The position numbers and the translations under genes were made by a program. From positions 3,066,001 to 3,130,000 of the forward strand of contig NZ_LN997848.1 in assembly GCF_001511835.1 (NCBI RefSeq): 64,000 nt of DNA, in the 5' to 3' direction. A model generated the notes under the pieces. It worked only from the letters and a program-made list of their open reading frames with translations. It was not told the DNA's origin and made no database searches. Shown here piece after piece: positions 18,960-27,539 of this stretch. Position 1 is the stretch's first letter. Every line of letters begins with the position of its first letter. Source of the DNA: Magnetospirillum sp. XM-1. Lineage in GTDB: Bacteria > Pseudomonadota > Alphaproteobacteria > Rhodospirillales > Magnetospirillaceae.

Positions 18960-19991
18960 ATGATCGAGCAATTGCTTCAGTTGACGGGCGGCGTGGCCTC
19001 GGTGGCCGACGACAAGATCATGCGGATCAACGGCATCACCCGGCGTTCGAAGATGCTGGCGCTCAACGCCACCATCGAGGCCCACCGGGTGGGCTCGGCC
19101 GGGCGGGGCTTCGCGGTGGTGGCCGACGAGGTCAAGGCCATCTCCAACGAGATCGCCCTGCTGACCGATTCGTTGCAGGGCGAATTGCGCGGGCGCCTCA
19201 GCGAACTGTCGCAATTCGGCGAAAGCCTGGCCTCGCAGGTGCGCCAGGTGCGGGGCGAGCGCCTTGCCGACCTCGCCCACAACACCATCGAGGTGATGGA
19301 TCGCAATCTTTACGAGCGCTCGTGCGACGTGCGCTGGTGGGCCACCGACGCGGCGATAGTGGCCTGCGCCGGGCGCGCCGACGAGCCGGCGGTGACCGAG
19401 CACACCTGCCGCCGCCTGGGCGTCATTCTGGATTCCTACACCGTCTATCTCGACCTGTGGGTGGCCGACGCCCAGGGGCGGGTGGTGGCCAACGGGCGGC
19501 GCGGACGCTATGCGGGTGCAGTGGGAACCGACGTCTCGGGCGAGGCCTGGTTCCGGGACGCCATGGCCACCAATGACGGCGGGGCCTTCGCGGTGGCGGA
19601 CGTGGCGCGCAATCCCGGCCTGGGCAACGCCATGACCGCCACCTACGCCACCGCCATCCGCGACGGCGGCGAGGCCGACGGCAAGCCCATCGGGGCGCTG
19701 GGCATCTTCTTCGACTGGGAGGCCCAGGCCCAGGGCATCGTCGACGGGGTGCGCCTCGCCCCCGAGGACAAGGCCCGCTCGCGCTGCCTGCTGCTCGATT
19801 CGCAGCACCGGGTGATCGCGTCTTCGGACCGTACCGGCGTGCTGTGCGAGGTCTTTCCCCTGCGCACCGAACGGGGCGAGCGGGGGCACTATGTCGATCC
19901 CACCGGCGTGATGGTCGGCTACGCCCGCACGCCCGGCTACGAGACCTATGACGGATTGGGCTGGTACGGGGTGATCGTCCAGAAGCTTTAG
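18960..19991 (+). CDS. Soluble chemoreceptor-like protein with C-terminal Cache domain
   Basis: 343 residues, no membrane helix. Residues about 30-62 carry the methyl-accepting receptor tip (MLALNATIEAHRVGSAGRGF, AVVADEVKAIS). The rest, about 120-340, reads as a Cache-type sensor (LDLWVADAQGRVVANGRRG, GTDVSGEAWFRDAMATNDGG, YATAIRDG, GALGIFFDWE, then GYARTPGYETYDGLGWYGVI). The order (signalling tip first, sensor last) and the short coiled coil are unusual. ATG 18960 is preferred to the in-frame TTG 18957; CGGGAG lies about six bases upstream. A sigma-54 promoter precedes it. It overlaps the convergent transporter gene by four bases. Confidence 0.8.
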   Translation: MIEQLLQLTGGVASVADDKIMRINGITRRSKMLALNATIEAHRVGSAGRGFAVVADEVKAISNEIALLTDSLQGELRGRLSELSQFGESLASQVRQVRGERLADLAHNTIEVMDRNLYERSCDVRWWATDAAIVACAGRADEPAVTEHTCRRLGVILDSYTVYLDLWVADAQGRVVANGRRGRYAGAVGTDVSGEAWFRDAMATNDGGAFAVADVARNPGLGNAMTATYATAIRDGGEADGKPIGALGIFFDWEAQAQGIVDGVRLAPEDKARSRCLLLDSQHRVIASSDRTGVLCEVFPLRTERGERGHYVDPTGVMVGYARTPGYETYDGLGWYGVIVQKL

Positions 19992-20911
19992 AACACCCGG
20001 GAAAAGACCACCGGCAGCCAGACCAGGGCGAACAGGGTGCTGGCCGCCACGGCGATGGCGGCGCGGTCGGGATGGATGTTGCGAAGGGTGGCGTGCACCA
20101 CGGTGACGGCGGCCAGCGGCACCAGGGATTCGATCAGCAGCACCTGATGCCCGACCCGGCCGAAAACGTGCAGCCAGGCCCGGTCGGCCCAGATGAAGGC
20201 CAGGGCCAGGGCTGGCCACACGGCGAACTTGACCGCGAAGGTGAAGGCGGTGAAGCCCAGGTCGAGGCGCAGGCTTCTGACCTGGGCCAGCCCCAGCCCG
20301 ACGATCATCATGCCCACCGGCACGAAGCCGCCCGACAGCAGGTCCACCGCCTGCATCGCCGCAACCGGTACCTTGGTGCCGCTGAGATTGAGCGCGGCCC
20401 CCAGCCAGCAGGCGTGCAGGCCGGGATATTTCAGCACCCTGAGGATGGCGCCGCCCACCGAGGCCTCGGCCCTGGCCACGGTGTAGAACCCCACCGAGTT
20501 CTCGTAGGCGGTGGCGCCGAACGACACCATGACCACATAGGGCAGGGAATCAGGCCCTACCAGGGCCAGGCAGGCGGGAATGCCGAAGAAGCCGGTATTG
20601 CCGGTGCCCCCCGTGAAGGCGGCCATGCGCTCGCGCCCGTCGCGCCAGAAACGCCCCGCCACCGGCGCGGTGAAAAGCGCCACGGTCGAGCACAGGCCGA
20701 ACACCGCGAAGGGCAGCACCAGCAGGGCACCCTTCAAATCGGCGGTGACGAAGCCCTTGAACACCACGGCGGGCGACAGCACGAACAAGGCGAGGCGGCC
20801 CAGATCCTGGCCCTTGACCCCGCCGAAGCGGCCCAGCGCGAAGCCGATCCCCACCAGCAGGTATAGCGGTACCAGCTTCATGGCCAGGGAGGTGTCGAAG
20901 GGCAGGGTCAT
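19988..20911 (-). CDS. AEC (auxin efflux carrier) family transporter
   Basis: 307 residues with about ten hydrophobic segments in the AEC/malonate-carrier pattern: PLYLLVGIGFALGRFGGVKG, GGTGNTGFFGIPACLALVG near residue 100, and a second half with GLGLAQVRSL. It is expected to move small organic acids across the inner membrane. Its ATG overlaps the stop of the glycerate kinase gene (ATGA, 20908-20911), so it may carry glycerate, hydroxypyruvate or a related acid (inference from context). Confidence 0.82.
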   Translation of the reverse strand: MTLPFDTSLAMKLVPLYLLVGIGFALGRFGGVKGQDLGRLALFVLSPAVVFKGFVTADLKGALLVLPFAVFGLCSTVALFTAPVAGRFWRDGRERMAAFTGGTGNTGFFGIPACLALVGPDSLPYVVMVSFGATAYENSVGFYTVARAEASVGGAILRVLKYPGLHACWLGAALNLSGTKVPVAAMQAVDLLSGGFVPVGMMIVGLGLAQVRSLRLDLGFTAFTFAVKFAVWPALALAFIWADRAWLHVFGRVGHQVLLIESLVPLAAVTVVHATLRNIHPDRAAIAVAASTLFALVWLPVVFSRVF

Positions 20912-22146
20912 CGCACCAAAATCGCCCGAAAATCGTTGACGTTGGTGAGCGTCGGGCCGATCTCAACAAGATCTCCCAACGCCTTGAAAAATCCGTATGA
21001 ATCGTTGTTGGTCAGATATGCTTCCGGGTTGATTCCCAAGGCTCTGGCGCGCTCTAGCGTATCGGGGGCGATGGTGGCGCCGGCATTGTCCTCGGAGCCG
21101 TCAATGCCGTCGGTGTCGCAGGCGATGGCGTCCACGCCGGGGCAATCCTTGAGCGCCAAAGCCAGGGCCAGGGCGAATTCGGCGTTGGGGCCGCCCTTGC
21201 CTGGGCCGCGCAGGGTGACGGTGGCCTCGCCGCCTGACAGGATCACCGCCGGGCCGGGGGCCGGCTGCTGGTGGGCGCGGATGGATTTGACCATGCCGGC
21301 CATCACCTTGGCCATCTCGCGGGCCTCGCCCTCCAGGCAATCGCCCAGCAGCAGCGGATAAAGGCCGGCGCGCGCCGCCACCAGGGCGGCGGCCTCCAGC
21401 GATCGCTGCGGCGTGGCGACCAGGCGGTATTCACTGCCCGGCAACTCCTTGGGTGTCTCGGCGGCCGGATCGTTCAGCCGCGCCGCGATGGCGGGCGAGG
21501 GGGTGATGCCGTACTTGGCGAGCACGGAGCGCGCCTCGGCCAGGGTGGTGGGATCGGCCACGGTAGGGCCCGACGCGATCACCGAAGGATCGTCGCCGGG
21601 CACGTCGGAAATGGCCAGCGTCACCAGCCGGGCCGGGGCGGCCAGGGCGGCGAGGCGCCCACCCTTGACCGCCGAGAGATGCTTGCGCACGCAGTTGATC
21701 TCGCCGATGGCGGCGCCCGAGCGCAACAGAGCGCCGGTCAGGGCCTGCTTCTCCGCCAGGGGGATTCCCGGGGCCGGGCGGGCCAGCAGGGCCGAACCGC
21801 CGCCCGAGATCAGGCACAGCACCAGATCGTCGGGGCCGAGACCCTTCAGCAGTTTGATCATGCGTCCCGCCGCGTTCTCGCCGGCCGCGTCGGGCACCGG
21901 GTGGGCGGCCTCGGCCACCTCGATGCGCCGGGTGGGCACCAGATGGCCGTAGCGGGTGACCACCAGCCCGGACAGCGGGCCCGGCCAATGGTCCTCGACG
22001 GTACGCGCCATGGCGGCGGCGGCCTTGCCGGCGCCGATCACCAGGGTTCTTCCGGCGGGCGGGGCGGGCAGGAAGGGCGGCAGGCAGACCGAGGGCCGGG
22101 CCGCTTCGACCGCCGCTTCGAACATGCGTCGCAGGATGCTGCTCAC
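20908..22146 (-). CDS. Glycerate 2-kinase (GckA/TtuD, MOFRL family)
   Basis: 412 residues, standard length. Motifs: GRTLVIGAGKAAAAMA, CLISGGGSALLARPAPGIPL, AVKGGRLA, ISDVPGDDPSVIASGPTV in the N-terminal domain, and the MOFRL C-terminal domain with ILSGGEATVTLRG, GPNAEFALALA and CDTDGIDGSEDNAGA. It phosphorylates D-glycerate to 2-phosphoglycerate using ATP in the cytosol, linking glyoxylate/hydroxypyruvate metabolism to lower glycolysis. First gene of an overlapping pair with the AEC transporter, and divergent from the DapA-like gene (59-base gap), which may share its control region. Confidence 0.9.
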   Translation of the reverse strand: MSSILRRMFEAAVEAARPSVCLPPFLPAPPAGRTLVIGAGKAAAAMARTVEDHWPGPLSGLVVTRYGHLVPTRRIEVAEAAHPVPDAAGENAAGRMIKLLKGLGPDDLVLCLISGGGSALLARPAPGIPLAEKQALTGALLRSGAAIGEINCVRKHLSAVKGGRLAALAAPARLVTLAISDVPGDDPSVIASGPTVADPTTLAEARSVLAKYGITPSPAIAARLNDPAAETPKELPGSEYRLVATPQRSLEAAALVAARAGLYPLLLGDCLEGEAREMAKVMAGMVKSIRAHQQPAPGPAVILSGGEATVTLRGPGKGGPNAEFALALALALKDCPGVDAIACDTDGIDGSEDNAGATIAPDTLERARALGINPEAYLTNNDSYGFFKALGDLVEIGPTLTNVNDFRAILVR

Positions 22147-22205
22147 TGGACTCTCTTTCCCTTTCCGGGCTCAATGGTCACACCAGTAGACAGCGGAAGG
22201 CGACC

Positions 22206-23108
<903 letters not shown>

Positions 23109-23117
23109 GCGCTGTCG

Positions 23118-23918
23118 CTATTTGAGTTCGACAATGGCTTCCAGGCCGTTGGCGCGGGCGGCGGCCATCAGGCGGCCGTCGGCCTTGGTGCGGGCCACGA
23201 AGGAATCCACCGTGTCCAGCCATTCGGCGTCGCCCGGCGCCATGGCGTAGGCGTAGGGGCTGGGTGCCAGCGGCTTGGGCGGCGTCAGCAGCTTGGCCCA
23301 GTCGTGGCGGGCCAGCATCTTGCGGCTGAAGGGGTAGTCGGTGACGAACAGGTCGGCGCGGCCGCTCATCACTTCCTGCTCGCGGGCTTCGGGGGTGGCG
23401 ACCTCGAGCAGGCGGGCCTGCTTCAACTCGGACTTCATCACGTCCACCATGAAGGTACCGGTGGCCGCCGCCACGACGATGCCGTCGCGGTCGATGTCGC
23501 TCCATTCCTTGATCACCGGATGGGTCTTGGTGGTGATGGCGACGATGCCGCTGCGCAGATGGGGGCGGGTGAAGGCCAGCTTCTCCTGGCGCGGCGGAGT
23601 GATGGCCACCGCATGCATGGAAATGTCGCACTTGTCCGACAGCAGGTCGTCGATCAGGGTCTTGAACGAGGAATCCACGAAGCGCACCTGTACCCCCAGG
23701 TCCTTCGCCAGTTCCCCGGCCATGTCGATGTCGATGCCCTCCAGCTTGCCGGTGCGGGTGTTGCGGTACGAGATGGAATAGTAGTCGGGCCAGATGCAGA
23801 CCCTGACCTCGCCGCTCTGACGGATCTTTGCAAGCCTGCCGCCGGCCGGAGCCGCGATGACCTGACTTGCCAGGAAGAACGCGGAAAGAATGGCGAAAAG
23901 ACGGATCAGGCTATGCAT
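23118..23918 (-). CDS. Periplasmic amino-acid-type solute-binding protein (SBP_bac_3)
   Basis: 266 residues with a signal peptide (LIRLFAILSAFFLASQVIA, cleavage near residue 22-23). The mature protein follows the family-3 binding-protein pattern: RQSGEVRVCIWPDYYSISYR, GIDIDMAGELAKDLGVQVRF, DDLLSDKCDISMHAVAITPP-R, and a late VMSGRADLFVTDYPFS. No permease or ATPase gene is adjacent, so it is an orphan binding protein or feeds a sensor; the LOV-like kinase gene lies divergently 45 bases away. The ligand is unknown. Confidence 0.82.
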   Translation of the reverse strand: MHSLIRLFAILSAFFLASQVIAAPAGGRLAKIRQSGEVRVCIWPDYYSISYRNTRTGKLEGIDIDMAGELAKDLGVQVRFVDSSFKTLIDDLLSDKCDISMHAVAITPPRQEKLAFTRPHLRSGIVAITTKTHPVIKEWSDIDRDGIVVAAATGTFMVDVMKSELKQARLLEVATPEAREQEVMSGRADLFVTDYPFSRKMLARHDWAKLLTPPKPLAPSPYAYAMAPGDAEWLDTVDSFVARTKADGRLMAAARANGLEAIVELK

Positions 23919-23963
23919 TTTTGTCCTCCAGATACGGACGTATTATGCTATTTCACCTAAGTC

Positions 23964-26105
23964 ATGCAAGCCAGCCCGAAAGAATCCGAGGTTTTGTCCC
24001 CATCCCAGCGTGCTCCGGTGGTGCTGGGCAGCGTGCAGGTACAGCCGGTGTTCTCGCGCCGGCTGATCGCCGCCGTGGTGATTTTCGGCATCGGCATGGC
24101 GCTTCTGGTGGCCGTCGCCACCACGCTCGGCCTCTGGGCCGGGCGGCAGGAGGCCATCAGCGGTGCCGAGGCGGTGACGCGCAATCTGGCGCGCAGCCTG
24201 ACGGAATCGGTGGAGCGTTCCATCAATTCGGTGGACGTCACTTTGGCTTCGGTCGCCGAACTGGCCTCCGAGCAAGGGTTGGCGGGGCCTCGTCCCGATC
24301 TGGGGGCGGCGGTCGTCCAGCGCCTGACCTTCATTCCTTATCTGCGCCAGATTCTGGTGGTGCGGGTGGATGGCGCCGTTCTGTTTGATTCGGCCGGCCA
24401 GGCCGACGGCCGCACGCTCGACGTGGCCGCCCTGCTGGCCGAGCATGCCCGCCTGCCGCGTCCCCTGGTGGTCGGCGTGCCCATCGACGGACGCTTCATC
24501 GGTGGAGGCGGCCGGGCGTCGGGGCTCAAGAGCATACCGGTCAGCCGCGCCATCCGGGCGGCGGACGGCTCGGTGTTGGGGTTGGTGATCGGCGCGCTTA
24601 ATCCCGAGTATTTCATCGCCAGCTTTCAGGGGATCGAGGCCGAATCGGGGGCCCATACCCATCTGTGGCGCTTCGACGGCCTGATGCTGGCCGGAGCAGG
24701 GGGGGGCAACGACGTTCACCAGGAGATCGGCCGGGACAATCCACTGTTCACCCGTCACCTCAAGGACTCGGAGATGGGGACCTTCACGGGGCCGGGCGGT
24801 GACGGCGTCACCTGGATCACCAGCTACCGCACCACCTTGTCCTGGCCGCTGGTGATCAGCGTGGGGATTTCCCTGGATACCGCCCTGCAGAGCTGGAGGC
24901 ACAGCGTCGAGACCATCGCCTGGCCGGTGGCGACCGTCACGCTGATCGTCCTGGGGCTGACGGCGGCCATGGCCATCGTGCTGCGCAACCGTGGCCGCGA
25001 CGAGGCCCGGCTGCGGCTGTCGGACATGGTGCTGTCCAACGTGTCCAACGGGGTGACCATCGCTGATGCCGGCGCCAGGGACTTGCCGCTCATCTACGTC
25101 AATCCCGCCTTCGAGCGGATTACCGGCTATTCCGCCCAGACCGCGCTAGGCCAGAACGCCCGCTTCCTGCATGAATTCGACCCGACCCAGGAGGGACTGG
25201 ACGACATCCGCGCCGCCCTGGCCGAGGGCGAACCGGTGTCGGTGGTCCTGCGCAACCAGCGGGCGGATGGGACTTTCTTCTGGAATCAGCTGTCGCTGTC
25301 GCCGGTGCGGGGCGCCCAAGGCGTGGTGACCCATTGGGTGGGCGTGCAGCGCGACATCACCCAGCAGGAGGAGGCGCGCGCCGCGCTCGCCAAGGCCTAT
25401 GACGACGTGGCCCATTACAGCGAGGACCTGGAGCGGTTCTCCTTCGTCCTGGCCCACCATCTGCAGGAGCCGGCCCGCCAGATGCGGCTGCAGGCCCAGG
25501 TGCTGCTGCAAAGGATCGAGGACATCCCCGAATCCGGCGCCCAGCAGCCGGCCGAACTCATCATCAACGCCGCCAAGCGGCTGGTGGAGATGCTGCGCGA
25601 CGTCCAGGCCTATCTCGCCATCGAGCGCCAGCCGGTGGCCGGCGGCACGGCGTCTTCGGAATCGGCCCTGGCCGCGGCGGTCAACCGCTTCGTCAACGTT
25701 GAGGTGGTCGGTCCGGTGGAGGTGGCGAGGGGCATGCTGCCCCGGGTCGGCGTTCCCCAGAAATACCTCGACGACCTGTTCGAGATCCTGATCGAGAACG
25801 CGGTTCGCTTCCGTCATGGCGAGCGGCCGCTGCGCCTGTCGGTCGGCGCCCAATCTCATGTGGATGGATGGCTGTTCCGGGTCGAGGACAACGGCATCGG
25901 CATCGATTCCAGCTATCACGAGCGGGTGTTCGTGGCGCTGGAGCGCCTGCATTCCGGCACGTCCTACGCCGGTACCGGCATCGGGCTGGCCATCGCCCGC
26001 AAGATCGTCGAGGCGGCGGGCGGGCGCATCTGGGTGGAATCCGACGGCACCAGCGGCTCGACCTTCTGCTTCACCCTGCCCATGCCGCCCAGCGGCGTGG
26101 TCTGA
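23964..26105 (+). CDS. Membrane sensor histidine kinase with LOV-like PAS domain lacking the photoactive cysteine
   Basis: 713 residues. Membrane helix about 33-57, periplasmic Cache-like sensor about 60-310, second helix about 318-338, PAS/LOV domain about 350-470, phytochrome-kinase-type H-box RFSFVLAHHLQEPARQM (His498), and HATPase domain (ILIENAVRFRH, VEDNGIGID, YAGTGIGLAIA). The LOV signature normally read GxNCRFLQ is GQNARFLH at 396-403, so the adduct-forming Cys is Ala, while the rest of the flavin pocket (NQRADGTFFWNQ, GVQRDIT) is retained. No partner regulator is adjacent. It is divergent from the solute-binding protein gene. Confidence 0.88.
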   Translation: MQASPKESEVLSPSQRAPVVLGSVQVQPVFSRRLIAAVVIFGIGMALLVAVATTLGLWAGRQEAISGAEAVTRNLARSLTESVERSINSVDVTLASVAELASEQGLAGPRPDLGAAVVQRLTFIPYLRQILVVRVDGAVLFDSAGQADGRTLDVAALLAEHARLPRPLVVGVPIDGRFIGGGGRASGLKSIPVSRAIRAADGSVLGLVIGALNPEYFIASFQGIEAESGAHTHLWRFDGLMLAGAGGGNDVHQEIGRDNPLFTRHLKDSEMGTFTGPGGDGVTWITSYRTTLSWPLVISVGISLDTALQSWRHSVETIAWPVATVTLIVLGLTAAMAIVLRNRGRDEARLRLSDMVLSNVSNGVTIADAGARDLPLIYVNPAFERITGYSAQTALGQNARFLHEFDPTQEGLDDIRAALAEGEPVSVVLRNQRADGTFFWNQLSLSPVRGAQGVVTHWVGVQRDITQQEEARAALAKAYDDVAHYSEDLERFSFVLAHHLQEPARQMRLQAQVLLQRIEDIPESGAQQPAELIINAAKRLVEMLRDVQAYLAIERQPVAGGTASSESALAAAVNRFVNVEVVGPVEVARGMLPRVGVPQKYLDDLFEILIENAVRFRHGERPLRLSVGAQSHVDGWLFRVEDNGIGIDSSYHERVFVALERLHSGTSYAGTGIGLAIARKIVEAAGGRIWVESDGTSGSTFCFTLPMPPSGVV

Positions 26106-26135
26106 GTCCGCACGGGGGTCTGCCCTTCGGCCAGA

Positions 26136-27446
26136 TCAGCCGAAGGGATCGTCGCACTTGCCGCACATGGGAATCTGGCTGACGTCGCCTTTGCGGAAGG
26201 CGTTCAGGATGGCGCCATAGGCCGGGCCCCGGCGGATGGCGCCCAGGCCCTGCTCCATGATGTTGCCGATCTTCAGCTGGGCGTTGGAATCATAGCAGCC
26301 GCAGGCGGTGACGGTGCCGTCGCAGAACACGCCCACCGCCTTGAGGAACAGGCGACACGGCATCAGCCGGTGGTGCCCGATCTCCTTGAGCGACCAGATG
26401 CCGTGGCGCTCGTTGAAGGTGCCGCACTGGACCGTGCCGCCGAAATTGTTGGCCGGCACCGTCCACACGTCGGTGATGCCGTGCGAGGCGAGGAAGGCCT
26501 TGGTCTTGCGCAGGTTCTCTTCCCACTCGCCCAGCGCCACCGCCTTGACGGCGAAGCGGGTGGGCGTGCCCTTCAGCGCCTTGTGGATGGCCTTGAGATT
26601 GGCGAGCGTGCGTTCGAACTTCGAGCCCACATAGACGCCCTCGTAGCTTTCGGCGTCCCAGCCGGCGAACGAGAATTGCAGATAGGCCAGTCCAACCTTG
26701 GCCAGCCGGGCGATCTTGTCGGGGGTGAAGGGCGTGCCGTTGGTGACGATGCCCACCTGGAACCCCTCGGCCACGGCGCGTTCCAGCATCTCGAACACCC
26801 GGGGATGAAGGAACGGCTCGCCCTGGCCGGCCAGGATGTGCATGGTGGTGATGCCGCACGCCTTGCCTTCGGCGATGACCCGCTCGAAGACCTCGTCCTC
26901 CATGAAGCCGGAATTGTCCTTCCAGATCTCCCAGCCGCACATGGTGCAGCGCAGGTTGCAGCGGCGGCTTAGCTGGACGTACAGCTCGTAGGGCACCAGC
27001 TGGCGCCGCTCGGCCGGGGCGATGACCAGGGCGCGGGCCTTGGCCAGATGGGGGAGGGCGGCCTCGGCCCGTCCGGCCTCGTCCAGTGCGATGCCCATCA
27101 GGTATTGGATGCGGCCCGATTGCGGCTGGATGGCGGCGGCGGGTTCCAGCAGCGGCACGGCCTCGGCGGCGCGGCCCTGTTCGACCAGGGCGCCGGCCAG
27201 CCCCACCATGGTGTCGAGATGGCCGGGCACCGCCGTCAGCACCCGGCGGAACAGCGCCTCGGCCTCGGCGGCGCGCCCACGGGCCAGCAGCAACCCGGCG
27301 CGGCGGTAGTCGCATTCGGGATGGCCGTCGGCCTGTTCCAGGATTGCGGTGGCCTCTTCCAGCAATTGGCCTTGGGCCAGACGCAGGGCCTCGGCCAGGA
27401 GGAGGGCGGGATCGGCGGGCTTGGTCTTCTTCTTCGGCGCTTTCAT
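26136..27446 (-). CDS. TPR-radical SAM/SPASM protein
   Basis: 436 residues from ATG 27446 (an in-frame ATG at 27464 is an alternative; neither has a strong RBS). N-terminal TPR-like helices (about 15-145), then a radical SAM core with CxxxCxxC at C163, C167, C170 (RRCNLRCTMCGW), a GGxGEP-like motif (LAGQGEPFLHP), and a C-terminal SPASM-like cysteine set (MPCRLFLK, FCDGTVTACGCYD, CGKCDD) for auxiliary clusters. Such proteins modify peptides or proteins by radical chemistry or mature enzymes. No precursor peptide gene was seen adjacent, so the substrate is unknown. Confidence 0.82.
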   Translation of the reverse strand: MKAPKKKTKPADPALLLAEALRLAQGQLLEEATAILEQADGHPECDYRRAGLLLARGRAAEAEALFRRVLTAVPGHLDTMVGLAGALVEQGRAAEAVPLLEPAAAIQPQSGRIQYLMGIALDEAGRAEAALPHLAKARALVIAPAERRQLVPYELYVQLSRRCNLRCTMCGWEIWKDNSGFMEDEVFERVIAEGKACGITTMHILAGQGEPFLHPRVFEMLERAVAEGFQVGIVTNGTPFTPDKIARLAKVGLAYLQFSFAGWDAESYEGVYVGSKFERTLANLKAIHKALKGTPTRFAVKAVALGEWEENLRKTKAFLASHGITDVWTVPANNFGGTVQCGTFNERHGIWSLKEIGHHRLMPCRLFLKAVGVFCDGTVTACGCYDSNAQLKIGNIMEQGLGAIRRGPAYGAILNAFRKGDVSQIPMCGKCDDPFG

Positions 27447-27539
27447 GACGCGGCAGACTAGCATTGCCGCCTAGCGGCTTTCCATGCCGGTGTTGTCTGG
27501 GGCATGATGTTCGCCGGGTTTCAAGGGGGAGAGCGGCGC

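Noticed and set aside
27504..27539. ATG 27504 as start of the hybrid kinase
   Set aside because: It lacks a ribosome binding site, whereas GTG 27540 in the same frame has GGGGGAGAG at ideal spacing.
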